64,000 bases of DNA, taken from the NCBI RefSeq assembly GCF_036373705.1, contig NC_089863.1, forward strand, positions 7,353,357-7,417,356. Reading direction: 5' to 3'. The DNA is from Amia ocellicauda (taxonomy: Eukaryota; Chordata; Actinopteri; Amiiformes; Amiidae). Positions 33,471-48,836 of this stretch are shown piece by piece (within the stretch, counting starts at the first letter, position 1; every line of letters begins with the position of its first letter). A program made the translations under genes and the position numbers. The notes under the pieces are model-generated. The model saw only the letters and a program-made list of their open reading frames with translations, made no database searches and was not told where the DNA came from.

Positions 33471-34813
33471 GCAGCTGGACAGCTAGTTCAACCCAACCTA
33501 AGCCGTTACACGGTTGCATCCATTGTCTGAACTTTCAGAAGGGAAAACAGGTAATTTGCCTTGTTACTGTGATACATGTAATGGTGTAGTGCATATAGAC
33601 TGAATCTCCACTTTGTTCTCAGTGTAGTTTTTACCACAGTAATGGATGACCATAGGTCAGTAATGGTCAAATTTCATTTTTGCAGAACTGAGAGGCGGCC
33701 ATCTATTGGAGGTAGATGGAGACTTGTCACAGTTGAGCAGGAGACTGCCCTGGTGAATATGGTGATTGCCAATAATGCCATCCGTTTGAGGGAAATTCAA
33801 ACCCAAATAGTTGAAGACCAGGTAGTCTTCCAAGGAATTGACAGCATCAGCATTTCCACCATTGACCGGATCATTCAGAAGAACCACATAAGGACAAAGC
33901 AGCTGTACCATGTGCCCTTGTGAAAGGAATTCAAACAGAGTTAAGGAGCAACGATTACAATATGTGCAGGTAATTACTATACTGTACAGAATTTGTACAG
34001 TATGTAGAGTATGGCCCATCTCTCCAACATATCAATACAGTACTGTATATTAATGTGTTTTGCAGTAACTGCAGTACACACTCTTTCATTCCAGTACAGT
34101 AGTACACTGTGTTTGTAGTACAGTAAAATGTGTGTTTTTTTACTTCTGTAGAGAATCTTTGAGCTGGATGCCATGGCTGACCCACATGAGTAGATCCTCA
34201 TTGATGAGGCAGGGTTCAACCTAACAAAAAGGCACAAAAGGGGGCGCAACATCCTTGGTCACCATGCCATCATACAAGTTCCTGGCCAGAGGGGAGGCAA
34301 TGTCACACTATGTGCAGCCATCAGCAATCGTGACGTCCTCCACCACCATGTCAAAGTGGGTCCATACAAAATGGCACAACTTCAATTTCTAGATCAGCTG
34401 CACAAGAACATTCTTCAACAGGATGGGAAGCCCAATATGTTGTCATTTGGGATAAAGTGAGTTTCCATCGGGCTGCTTTGGTTCACGCCTGGTTCAATGA
34501 CCATCCCAGATTCACCGTTCTTTTTTTGCCAGCATACTCCCCATTTCTGAATCTGATTGAGGAATTTTTCTCAGCATGGCGGTGGAGAGTGTATGACCGC
34601 AAGCCCTACGCACAGCAAAACCTCCTGGAGGCAATGGTGGACGCCTGTGGTGATGTGTCTGTGGAGTCTATCCAGGATTATCTAAGGCACACAAGGGCAT
34701 TTTTCCCATGCTGCCTGGCAAGAGCAAACATAATGTGTGACATTGATAAGATATTATGGCCTGACCCAGGCCTGAGACGAGATGAAGAGAATGCTGATGC
34801 TGATGCTGTGTAA
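33471..34813 (+). pseudogene. IS630-like (DDE_3) transposase pseudogene with two introns
   Basis: Three exon-like blocks read one transposase: about 33471-33550 (helix-turn-helix, LSRYTVASIV), 33686-33969 (RRPSIGGRWRLVTVEQETAL) and 34152-34813. They are separated by GTAATT...AG introns. The third block has the three active-site regions LIDEAGF, VIWDKVSFH and NLIEEFFSAW. Inactivating changes include TGA in block 1, a shifted frame near 33920, TAG before LIDEAGF and a shift before VIWDK. Fish genomes carry many annotated relatives of this IS630-type protein. The full-length Tc1 element at 31956-33450 is inserted just upstream. Confidence 0.75.
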
Positions 34814-36311
34814 CCTGTACATTTGCTGCATTTGGAAATAAAGCTTTTGGAAATTGGGTATTTTACTGTGCATGGATTCTCCCTTACATGTTTTGTCAGT
34901 GTGACATTTCAAAAGTCAGGTTTTTGACCAAAACAGCATATACAGTAGTATTCCCTTATCCACTAATGTAAGAGGTATTTATTACAGTACTGTTTTGAAT
35001 TTCTCTCGCCAGGGTATTCCTGAAAGGGTTATCTGGATAGTCAGTGCTGTGATTTTACAAAGTTCCAAATTATTTCTCTGAAAACCTATTCTAAACATTT
35101 TGGTAGCAGTGTTTTGAATTAATCCCTCCAGTCATGTAGTCTGTGTTTTTGACAGCTTGTGTGTGTTTTCTGAGGGCAAAGTTTGAACATTGGACCCAGA
35201 AGTTAGATGTTTGTACCATTGGGTGTGAGTTTTTAAAATTGTGTGTGAAGATTTGAGAAAATGGCGAGTTGTTCCAGGAATTGTGTCTAAGCAATTGAGA
35301 AACTGTAATACAAGGTTTAGTACTTTAATACATCAAATACCCATTGTGCCATATCTGCAGCATCTGCCTGCCATCACAAGACACAATAGTATGTTGCTTG
35401 TCTTGTGTCAGTATACAGCTATACCTGTCATCCACAATGTCTTCAGGATTGAGCACTGCCAGGTGCAGATGTAATTTAAGAAATTCAAATAATTAATTAA
35501 ATTGTAAAGGAAACAAACGAGCATTTTCATTGTATTATGCTGTATACAATGTCTCATCTATGCGTATTAAATATGATACAATTACGTAGCACAACACTGC
35601 ATGTGCACATGGAGTGTGTACTATTTTACATTCAGTCGTTTTAGTAGATTGATTTATTTAAACTCAATGTTGAAGCAGATATTATCTGAAATATCTTGCT
35701 ATCTGTTATTAATTACATGCATATCTGACATTAAATACATACACCCAGAATCACAGTCAAATCATCAACTTCTTACAATACAATTACTACTACTGAGAAG
35801 AAAGTACTTACAATCGCTTAGACGTCCGGAAGTCTCATAAAATATGCGTTTTGTTTCAGAGTCCAGATTTATATTGACTTCAACACCATTGACTTCCTAA
35901 GGTGCAACCCACTGTAGATTATTATGGACCTAATTAAGCCCCCTGAGATAACAAACAAGACGTGACGGGAACAGGACTAGTATCTCATTGATCAGACACT
36001 TACTGTTGGCTCTCGTTGCCGATCTCCTATTGGCAGCTTGAATCTCTTTCCATTTCCACTTACAAATCACTAGCCTTCTGTCAACGTATCCTATTAGAAA
36101 AAAAAGTATATTATCTTTCATTGAAAATACAGTACAATTAGCGATTAGCTACGTTCTGTTTGGAAAAAGTAACATCCACAGTTTCTTTAAAATATGTTTT
36201 ACTGGTTTCAGATGCAAGCTATCAACCACTGCATTTAATATAAAACAAAAACAGATCTCTTGCAGGTTGCAATATTTTCTGCATGACTTTTGGAAATTAA
36301 CTAGCAGGTAA
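34814..36311. other. Intergenic, AT-rich
   Basis: An AATAAA at about 34840 may be the poly(A) signal of the IS630-like element. No other gene or clear repeat was seen. Confidence 0.35.
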
Positions 36312-37319
36312 TTGTGTTTACTGTTTATTCCGTGTGTGTTTATCATTATTGCTAAATATCAGTGTGCAGGCTGCATGTTCTCCCTGTGTTTTCTCCGGTT
36401 CTTCCCTTTTCATCCCACTGTCCAAAGGTATGTTGTGTGTAAGATTACCATACACATATGTGAATCATGTAGTGTTTATGTACACACACACAGACATATA
36501 TATATATATATATGTTAATCTGTCTTTATAGTATTATACTTTGCCCTGACAGGGACAGGGATACGGTGATTCCAGACACATTTCCCCCATTTCAATCAGA
36601 ATCCCCCCATTTAAAACCACGAAACCTTCACCCCTATTGTTTCCCTCATTTTCATTCCCCCTCCAGTCTGGCTACCCCAATTAAACCCTTAATTGAACTA
36701 TTTGCTTTGTAAGACATTAAAACAATGTTCAGATCTTCATCATCTAATCTGGCATAAATAAAATAACATTAACCACTATGGGCTAGGGGTTTCAAAACTC
36801 TAAGTGTCTATGACCTGCCTCAAGTAAGCACCTGGGCAAATAAATAATTAGCCATGTTTATTAGGGAAGTGTTCGATATCGAAGTATGGTGTATACTTAA
36901 GTATGGTGTAGGATTACAAAAGTCCCCAGCCCCATTTCTGGTTCTGTCTCTTAATGTTGCGAATGTGTGTTTTTATAAAGACAAGGACTCCTATGAGTTA
37001 ACTTCATTTCCCAGCGGCAATTGTATATTGAACTTGAAGCTCCGGGAAGGTTATTGCTAAGAAGACTATACTCCTGAACTGGAAAAGCAGACACAGACTT
37101 AGCATCACACAATGGCTAAATCTGTTAACAGATTATATTACACAGGAAAAAGAAACACAACCACCAACAATAACCAGGAAAATAGATGTAATGAAACTTG
37201 GGCACAATTTCTATTTTATTTCCATTTACCATTGTAACTAATGGTTCATGCACACACACACACATGCACACACATACACACACACACAACCCCAAACAGT
37301 GTATTAAAATCTTTTCCAT

Positions 37320-37350
<31 letters not shown>

Positions 37351-37596
37351 TTTTCTTTCTTTATTTATTAATGTTGTGTGTTTGTGTTGTTTTATGTTTG
37401 CATTGACATGAAGGATACACCCAACTGGTCTCCTATATGCACCCAATATTATGTTTATATCTTAGTTTGTCGACGTGTCATCGGTCCGTCTGTCTGTCTA
37501 TCTGTCTAAATTGTCCACCTGTTGATTTAATTGTTTTTTTATTCTGTTGGTTGTTTGTCTGGCCATCTGTCTCCTGGCCACGGACGGTCTTGGATG
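36312..37596. other. Intergenic with simple repeats
   Basis: It contains (AT)n at about 36498-36512, (CA)n at about 37252-37288 and (TTTA)n at about 37317-37354. No gene was seen. Confidence 0.5.
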
Positions 37597-37614
37597 GGTA
37601 GGGAAGGGTAGTAC

Positions 37615-37629
37615 GGGAGGGAGGGTGGG
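37615..37629 (+). other. G-quadruplex motif
   Basis: GGGAGGGAGGGTGGG has four G-triplets with one-base loops, in a G-rich stretch (about 37590-37680) just past the cathepsin gene's 3' end. It lies on the strand opposite to the gene. The inverted copy near 46140-46190 has lost the perfect form. Confidence 0.6.
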
Positions 37630-37848
37630 TGGAAGAGGGTGAGGTGGGGTTAGAGGGGTTATTAGTGGTAGGGAGGGGTAAATAAACTGTTATTCCTTGC
37701 AAAACACAGTCTGATGTCTACTGCTGTCAGTCATGCACACTGCAGGAGTACATAAACACAAAGTTGGTTTTCCCATGAAGGATTGACAGGTCCAAGCTTA
37801 GGAAATGATACAGAATACACCTGGATTGGTTTAATTGCAATATGATTA

Positions 37849-37854
37849 TTTATT
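37849..37854 (-). terminator. Poly(A) signal of the cathepsin gene
   Basis: AATAAA on the minus strand, 82 bases past the stop codon. Confidence 0.6.
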
Positions 37855-37935
37855 ATTTAGAATTATACATTGAAGCTGAAGAGATAGGGAAGCAGAAGTC
37901 AAAACCCCTATTATCCTCTCAGCTGCATGATGTGG

Positions 37936-41098
<3,163 letters not shown>

Positions 41099-41542
41099 GA
41101 TCTACCTGCTGTGGAGGAACAGAGAGACACAGACACATGCTGTCTTAGATGAATCCATCTGACATTGCTCAGATATTTCATTTGGGTTTACTTTGACTGC
41201 AGAGATGAATATTTATTGATGGCATGAGAGACACAAAATCTGATTTTGCTCACACTTAAGCAAGACAGGGTCCCATTGAGCTTCTTCACTATTAAGATCA
41301 TTTCAAACATGAGATGAATACAGATCCAGCCTTTAGCAAATGCTTGAAAAAAAATCTCACAGCATTATCCAGGGCATTACAGTGGACCCTGCATATGTGA
41401 CTTGTACCCACAATCCTACACTGCCCAAACACAAGGTAACCATACTAGTCCAGTTCAAAAATGTGTTACCATTAATTTGCACTGCAACAGAAATGAGTTT
41501 CTGAAATTGAAGATAAAGCAGAAGAGTGCAAGGATCTCTCAC

Positions 41543-41620
41543 CTGCGTGTAGTCACAGTGCGTGCAGTGTCTTCTCTTCAAGTGAGTGTCTTCTAGTTCT
41601 GAGGTGTCTCTGCTGCTGGA
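41543..41620 (-). other. 5' UTR exon of the cathepsin gene
   Basis: The donor CGCAG/GTGAGAG ends the exon at 41543. The coding exon begins after the acceptor CTCCACAG at 41108, ten bases before the ATG. The start at about 41620 is set by the TATA box distance. Confidence 0.6.
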
Positions 41621-41643
41621 TGCTGACACTTTCCAGGGTTGGA

Positions 41644-41651
41644 CTTTTATA
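41644..41651 (-). promoter_or_regulatory. TATA box of the cathepsin gene
   Basis: TATAAAAG on the minus strand, about 100 bases upstream of the first donor site. A TATA promoter suggests tissue-specific expression. Confidence 0.6.
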
Positions 41652-42926
41652 CAGTTTTGGAGGAGCCCAGTTAAGTCACAAATTCATCCAAAACAAACAT
41701 TTTAGTCAAAGAGACAATGACTTGACTTAGTGACAACCTCAGGAAGGGTGTAGATAGTTTTAGGGGCTTGATTACTTTTTAAAAGCCAACTCATCACAAA
41801 CGGAATGGTCTTAGGGCCACCCAGAATCAGTTCTTCCTTAATGAAGTATTGCATGTTTTCTTGGGATGAACTACTAATAAGTTAAAATTAAAGTCTATAG
41901 AATGTGTACATTTGTAATATGGGCTGTGAATCAGAGACAGGTTCATTTGTGAGGGAACTTATCAGAACAGAGCAAGAGAAATAATTAATTGAAATTGAAA
42001 AGAAGCAACAGGATTGGTAGTTCAAGCTTTGCTGAAACAGATGGAGAACACTTTTATCAATCTGATATCGTTCTGGATTTCGAGGAAGGTCTAACAAAAT
42101 GACTCAGGACTGAACCTAGAATTACTTTTCAGTTTTCTTTTTTGTTGCATTAGTGATTTATTGTGATCAACTTTTCAAATTGATGCTTTGAAATGATTTC
42201 TGACACTGTCTGGCACTCTGTGGTTTGGTAGAACTTTGATGCAATTTGGTTTTAGACTGCTGTGCTTGGACTTTACATTTCAACTGTCTTTGTAAAAGTA
42301 CACGTTCACACAGCTGTGTTCAATTTCATCCATATGAATCCTACTTGTGTTATAATTCTCACAGGTATTTATTGAAATGGACTTTTAATTTAATCCATAT
42401 GTCCCTGTATTTTAATTGTTTGGGTGATTCATTTCATATTCTTTTTTGTTTGTATTTTTGACGTTACAGCAGAAGAAACATGGACAGACAGGAATGAGAT
42501 GACCACGTTCCAGGGGAAATCTGTAAGAGTTACATGATAGCAGAAAACCTCATCAGTGGAGTTTTGTGACTTCAACTTGCTTATGCAACACTAACTTCCT
42601 GTTGAAAAGTTTTGAGTATCTTTTTATACGTTTACTCTTTTTCTTAAACAGTTACGCACGAGTCTTGCAGGCCACATACAATATGAAGTGCATCAGGAAA
42701 TAAATCAATCATTTTTGGAAGAGGAACATGCCACTGCTCCATTCACATTGACTCTTAATAGCATACTTAGCAGTATGACGAGTTTACTGTGCCGTCTTAA
42801 CAGCTTTACTTTGCAATCAATGACTTCTGGTAAGACCATTACCAAGCAGAAGACCCATATTTGCAACAAATCTCAAAGATCAAACCCTCCCTTTAAACAC
42901 ATATCGAGGACAACTTGGATTTACTT
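41652..42926. other. Upstream region of the cathepsin gene
   Basis: AT-rich DNA. The open frames at 42246-42461 and 42688-42987 have no recognisable similarity. Confidence 0.35.
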
Positions 42927-43147
42927 GGTGTACTGGTCTGTGCATTACTTGAATAAACAGCCCACCTGTCTGACGTGCCTGGATTAGCAATCGTACACTG
43001 ATTTGGCTTCAATCCTTGAAGAAAAACATAGGAACTTAAAAACTTGTAGTTTTAATAATCAGAATAATCCATATCTTATTATGGAATTAGTTGAGTTTGA
43101 AATTCAAGATGTTCCCAGACATCTGTTTCTAAACCTGAACACTTGCT
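42927..43147. repeat. Left arm of a second inverted repeat
   Basis: From GGTGTACTGGTCTGTGCATT to about 43147 the sequence is the reverse complement of about 43995-44214, with a few percent mismatch. The spacer is about 850 bp. Confidence 0.85.
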
Positions 43148-43994
43148 TCATTTGTTGAGAAAGGCCATCGTAACAAGTCTTGGAAGGCTCATATCTGCAT
43201 CCATAACAATTACATAATTTCTGCCTATAATGAATGTAAATACAGTGTGCTTATGAACTCACAATTAGGCACCAATCTATTTCATCCCATTCATTCCATA
43301 CCAATGATCATTCCTTAGTCCTGATATTAGTGTAGCTCAGCTGGAACTGATGTGGAGCCACCCAGTGATGACATTTTGCAAAGAAAAAGGTGGTTTAAGT
43401 TTTGGTGTAGGAAGAGAAGTGGAGACAATTGATTTCAGACAAAATATGTATCTAATAAAATCATATTTTATTTTTAAATAGATACACACATGCTGGAGAG
43501 AAGTCTGTATGAATAAAAACAACTGTGAAATTCTTATTCATCTCAATCATTACATCATTGGTGGTGGATCTGATTCAGTGAGCTTCAATTTGTTTCCAGC
43601 ATTCTCTTTGAGACATATGTTCTGCAGAAATGTAGGTGAAGCTAAAGATGAATCTGCTTCAATCTAGTGGGATAGGAGTTTGCACATTTAAGAGTCCTTA
43701 TCTAGAATTCTTACAGAGAAATGACTTGAGACTGAGGACAATGTCAAGGATCCCACTAAGTTTTATTTCAGTGTTGAAGTATGTGGTGCAAACCTTGCTG
43801 GGTTACAGTTAGCTGATTAAGGTTGGGTTGGAGAGGGAAGATAAACATTGTTAGTTTTTGTGACACAAGCTGAGGAGCTCAGGACAAAAGTCTGAAGTGA
43901 TCCACCATCTTGGCACTTTCTACTAGACTCACAAGCATCTAAAACATCTGCCAGCACAATCATTTTCTCTTCTGTATACATACACAACAAGATA
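43148..43994. other. Spacer between the arms of the second inverted repeat
   Basis: No gene or known repeat was identified. The frame at 43817-43999 shows no domain. Confidence 0.35.
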
Positions 43995-44214
43995 AGCATG
44001 TGTTCAGGTTTAGAAACAGATATCTGGGAACATCTTGAATTTCAAACTCAACTAATTCCATAATAAAATATGGATTATTCTGATTATTAAAACTACAAGT
44101 TTTTAAGTTCCTATGTTTTTCCTCAAGGATTGAAGCCAAATCAGTGTATGATTGTTAATCCAGGCGTGTCAGACAGGTGGGCTGTTTGTTCAAGTAATGC
44201 ACAGACCAGTACAC
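43995..44214. repeat. Right arm of the second inverted repeat
   Basis: It pairs with 42927-43147. The arm ends exactly where an LTR-like segment starts (TGTCATAGTCCCCTAG). Confidence 0.85.
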
Positions 44215-45221
44215 CTGTCATAGTCCCCTAGCACTCCCCCTCTATCCCCACTAGGGGCCGCCAATTCCCTGCCTTCTCCCTGCTTTCTTCACATTGTCAA
44301 ATAACATTCCGGTCACCCATGTGCACTCCTGTTCCTTCCCTCTGTTTTCATTTGCCCTGCACCTCCCAAGCCTGGTTCCTTCTCCCCCTTATAAACCCCT
44401 CACTGCCTTCACTCAAGGTGAAGTTTCGTCAGTTCTGCCTGCGACTCCGAGCCCTTGTTCCTCCGAGCCCTTGTTCCTCCGACCATGGCCCGTGACCACG
44501 GCCACGTCTTCGCCCAGACCTTGTTTGCCCTGATCCGCCGGTACCCGACCCACGCCTGTCCGACCATCCCGCGATCCAGCACTGCACTTGGGTCCCCTGT
44601 TCTCGAGCTCCCCGAGGCAATCATGACAGAAAACTTCGCCTCAAAATGGACCCAGCAGCAATTATTTTCGAGACACGCCAGGGCAACCTGAATATAGAGG
44701 AATATGTGGAGGACTTCTGCGCTCTGGCTGCCGAGGTGGACTTCAACGAAAGTTCCCTCAAGGACCTTTTTCGTTGGGGGCTAAACGAGCCCATAGCATT
44801 CTTGCTGCCTGAGGGCAAGTGCAGCTGGACCCTGGTCATGTATATTGACATGGTGCTGTGGTTGAGTGGCTCAGCCTTCACTGTGGGAGAGACAGAGGAG
44901 GTCCCGGCTGCCGCCCAACCAGAGGTCCCGAAGAAAAGAAGGAAAAAGAAAAAGGTCCCGATCCCGGCCGCCGAACCAGAGGTAGCGGTCTCGATCCTGG
45001 CCACCGCCGCCGAACCAGAGGTCCCGGTCCCGATCCCGATCCCAGCAGCCGCCGCCACCACCCTGCCCGAGTGTCCAGCCCGAGTGCCCAGCAGTTGCCT
45101 TCGCCACCGCCCAGCAGCCCAAGCAGCCAGCGGTCGTCGACTTCGCCGCCGCCCAGCAGCCGGCATTGCCGTCTCCGCCTCCCACGCCTCCGCCTCAGAT
45201 GGTCTGCATGATAAAATAAGT
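44215..45221 (+). mobile_element. LTR-retrotransposon fragment with gag-like ORF
   Basis: It starts like an LTR (TGTCATAGTCCCCTAG) at the edge of the inverted repeat and is C-rich. The frame 44646-45224 (192 codons, ATG start) reads a Ty3-type capsid-like region: MDPAAIIFETRQGN, IEEYVEDFCALA, then FRWGLNEP and VLWLSGSAFTVGE. A low-complexity Pro/Val/Glu/Ala repeat tail follows. Fish genomes hold many such gag fragments. No pol is present. The element ends at the edge of the inverted cathepsin segment, so it is truncated. Confidence 0.6.
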
Positions 45222-46190
45222 TAACGCAATTCAGTGGGGTGGGAACTGGATTTGGAATGCGTCACTGAATCAGCAGTGTGAATAGTAAAACATACGCAAG
45301 CCAAGATGTATTGAATTCCTGAGGATAGAGATAGGAATAAGATTGAAACATATTGCAGCTTAAGTAGGGTTTTCTGTCTTGGCGTTTACTCTTGGTCAAT
45401 GACAGATCAATGCCGTGGCAGTGTTAGCTTGCGAAACTCAGATACACTTTGCGCCTGAGAGACATAGACTGTTCTTCTATATCCTTAACAATTGAAATCC
45501 ATTTAGGCTTGCAAAGCTTGGGATACTTGAGAAATCATGCATTTTTCTTATTCATCCAAAGACATCATCAAGCTGCTTTTTTAGGATCTGAGTCTTGGTC
45601 TTCTTGGTCTGCATCTCCAGGTGTCTTCTAATTTCAGTCTGTCACTTCACTTCTTCTGACTTGTCCTCTGGTCCCAGTTTTGTGTTGGTGAAGGGCCATG
45701 CCAAGGAAGATCAAGGTTGTCTTCTCTTGACTACAGCACTGCCCCACAGACTCATTGCTCTGCTCTTTTCTAGCTGGGGCACCAGCTGGGGAGAGAACGG
45801 CTACCTTCTTCTGGCCAAGGACCAAGGTGACGAATGTGGCATCAGCCAGAATGGAGTCATCCCATTGGTGTGATCACATTATGCAGCCGGGAGGATAATT
45901 GGGGCTTTGACTTCTGCTTCCCTATCTCTCCTTCAATGTATAATTCTAAATAATAAATAATCATATTGCAATTAAACCAATCCAGGTGTCTTCTGTATCA
46001 TTTCCTAAGATTGGTCCTGTCAATCCTTCATTGGAAAATCAACTTTGTGATTCTGTACTCCTGCAGTGTGCATGACTGACAGCAGTAGACATCAGACTGT
46101 GTTTTGTAAGGAATAACAGTTTCTTTACCACTCCCTACCCCCCAATAACCCCTCTAACCCCACCCCACCCTCTTCTACTACCCTACAACA
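45222..46190. repeat. Right arm of the 1-kb inverted duplication
   Basis: It is the reverse complement of 37605-38592. It starts GTTAACGCAATTCAGTGGGG and ends in the C-rich counterpart of the G-rich flank. Confidence 0.85.
45774..45873 (+). pseudogene. Duplicated last exon of the cathepsin gene
   Basis: It is preceded by the same acceptor (TTTTCTAG), has the same 100-bp length and the same stop. It reads SWGTSWGENGY...GVIPLV with two amino-acid differences from the parent exon. Intron sequence is copied too, so it is a segmental duplicate and not a retrocopy. The other exons are absent on this strand, so it should be non-functional unless spliced onto another transcript. Confidence 0.8.
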
Positions 46191-46720
46191 AAAATCCGAT
46201 CATGTTTTATAGTGTATACATGTTCTATACTGTAGCCTATAGCCATTCGGGTCGTGTACAATCAAAATTAATGTTGAAAATTGTATATTGGAACAACGAA
46301 AACACAATGGAAATGCCATACATGCAGGTTGTTAATGCCTGTATTTATTCAATGCAAAATTGTAAATGTATAAAATGGTATCTTAGTTTCGATCGCTAAT
46401 TGCAAACTCCAAACTGCAGTATTATATTTTTACAGTGTTTTTGTGTTTAGAATAATTCTAATCTGTCACAAGCTCCATGACGTCTGAATGGTTACATGCC
46501 TTTTTGGAGGCAGTACATATATGACTCGTCTGATTGGGTAATTTACTTCTTGAAGGCAGGACTCAGCACAGTGACGGCACCAGGAGCATAATTAGGCAAT
46601 GTGACATGTAATAAATGGAAATAGAATGCATGACATTATTAGGCATAGTGCTGATATAGATCATCACTTGTTTTTCTCCACAAATTTCCATGTATAGCGC
46701 CAATAGTAGCCCGGGCCCGG
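46191..46720. repeat. Dispersed repeat, related to 29985-30245
   Basis: Blocks such as ATGTTTTATAGTG, GTAGCCTATAGCC and GGCGCTATACATGGAAATTT (the last on the minus strand) recur in inverse orientation at 29985-30245. The family was not recognised. Confidence 0.6.
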
Positions 46721-47640
46721 TCGGCCCACTGCTTCCACTGTCCATACACCAATCACAATCAGATTTTTTTACCCTGGCCAGTAGGAAATCAACCTGCCCA
46801 GATCAAACTCTCTGCCCCAAGGCAACACAGGCTGGCAGGCGGCACAGACACAGGGTTGCGCACACACAAGAGCAAACCCGACCAGGTGCAAAGACAACAT
46901 AGATACATACTTTGTTACAATTTTTCTCCAAGTCACATGGGCCCCTTTACTGGCTCGAGCCCCAGTAATAACCCCTTGCATTAAGTAGGGCCTGCTCACT
47001 GCTCCAAGACTTGTATAAGCAATATAAACAAGTGTCCTACAGAAGTAAGGGGCAAAGCAATAAATGAATGTATAATTAAATTATTCCACTATTAAAATAA
47101 TTCATGGATGCATGGTTCATAGGGTTCATCTGACATGTGTGTGTCAAGAGATAGACTACACAAGTCAAGTTCATTTTCATATAAAGTTCGTGCTCTAATA
47201 CTATTTAAATAATATGTAAAACCTGGCCTATTTAAATGCCCTGGATCCATTTGCCATTCAAAGCATGCAAATATAATAATCATGTTATAAGAAGGATCAT
47301 TTTAATTTGAATTAAATACGTTCCTTCAAAATCAATGCCACTGTGACATCTATGGACTATGGACAATGATACTACTCATCAGGGCGTAGCATAGGTTTGC
47401 ATACTATATACAGGCATGATAAATGCATCTCATAGAGTCACAGTGCATTTCCAACTATATCATATTTTGAACAGGAAAGATAAAGCCATCAGCCACTGTT
47501 TATTCTTGGAGCAGTTATTTATTTATTTATTTTACAATTTTTTACAATGAATGTGATATGCTGTGATCTAGTTTAATCTTTGCTAATTTACTACCTTCAC
47601 ATAATTGTTCCATTATTGTGTGATGGATGATTAAGTTACC
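46721..47640. other. Intergenic
   Basis: Nothing was recognised apart from a GGGCCC-rich stretch near 46710-46990 that may be more of the dispersed repeat. Confidence 0.3.
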
Positions 47641-47735
47641 TTACACCCTATACCTGCCGGGATCAGCTCCGGCTTCCCCGCGACCCTTGCCAGGATAAAC
47701 AGTTTCGAAAATGGAATGATGGATGGATGGATGGA
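47641..47735 (+). mobile_element. LINE 3' tail with (GATG)n end
   Basis: ACCTGCCGGGATCAGCTCCG leads to CCAGGATAAACAGTTTCGAA and then (GATG)n. This is the 3' end of a common fish non-LTR element, also present at 60578-60638. Flanks GATGATTAAGTTA and GATGATGAAGTTA look like a 13-bp target duplication with one mismatch. Confidence 0.6.
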
Positions 47736-48794
47736 TGATGAAGTTAAATTTGTAATGTGTTATTCCTTCAAACATGTTACCAGATCAGTGGGTTGTGTGT
47801 TTCTGTCCTATATTGTAAATAATTACTGTATATTCCCCTGACTGTATTATTTAAAGTAAAATACCTCAGATTGTTTTTACAGCACATAAAATTTGAAAAT
47901 ATCTAGGATTTCTATAGCCCCCATTGTCTCATAAGGAAGCAAGTATTTAGCAGCAATATTTGTTTAGTTGTGTTTTGTTTTGTTTGTTTTATTTTAATTC
48001 ATTTAGTTTGCTCAGTTGCATACAGAAATATGATACTATTATAACATATTGACACAAATATCCTACATGAGCAGGAAAAGTGAACTAATTCAAACCCATT
48101 CACCCCTCTCCAAAAAAAGGAGAAAGGAGGAGAGAACAGAGAAAGTAATGTATATGAATTGATAGAAAATTGAGAGTTAATTGATAATTGATAGTGATTA
48201 TAGTTTCCATAAACAACATGAAGTTTGCTGTGTCCTTAATCTATAAAATCCACAAGGAAAGAAGATGACCACTACTTAAAATCAAGGAAAATAAAACTCT
48301 TGTCCCGAACTGGTGAGCAAAATCAAGTTGTTTACAAAACCAAACATGTTTATCTTCCAAGAAAGACAAAATATAGGTCATCAACACACATGCCAAGATA
48401 CTTTGAATCTTCAGTTTATGTAGGCTTGGAAACTTCCAGTCCTAATCACTCAGCAGTGAAGCACGACAGATCCCTTCATTGGACAAATGAGTGACCGAAC
48501 ACAATCAGTCAATGGCTTACATGTATTCCCACTGCTTAGAAAGTGGAGATTTAGGGAGGTGAGCTGTAAGACTGGACTGTGGCCAGTGTCTGTACAGGAA
48601 ATGGGTCAGAGGACCATGCAACAGTATGATTGTTTTTTTTTCCACACAGCCTCTATAAGACTCTGCAATCGCCTCACATGTAAAAATGGTACCTATGTAT
48701 TCAAATGCAGATTTCCATTGCATTTGATCCATTCAAACAATTAAGTATTTCACCCACAACATTCTTCTTCTATGGTGTTATTATTGTTAATATT

Positions 48795-48836
<42 letters not shown>

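Noticed and set aside
48300-48744. Two adjacent open frames in the intergenic region
   Set aside because: No domain, splice context or homology could be recognised.
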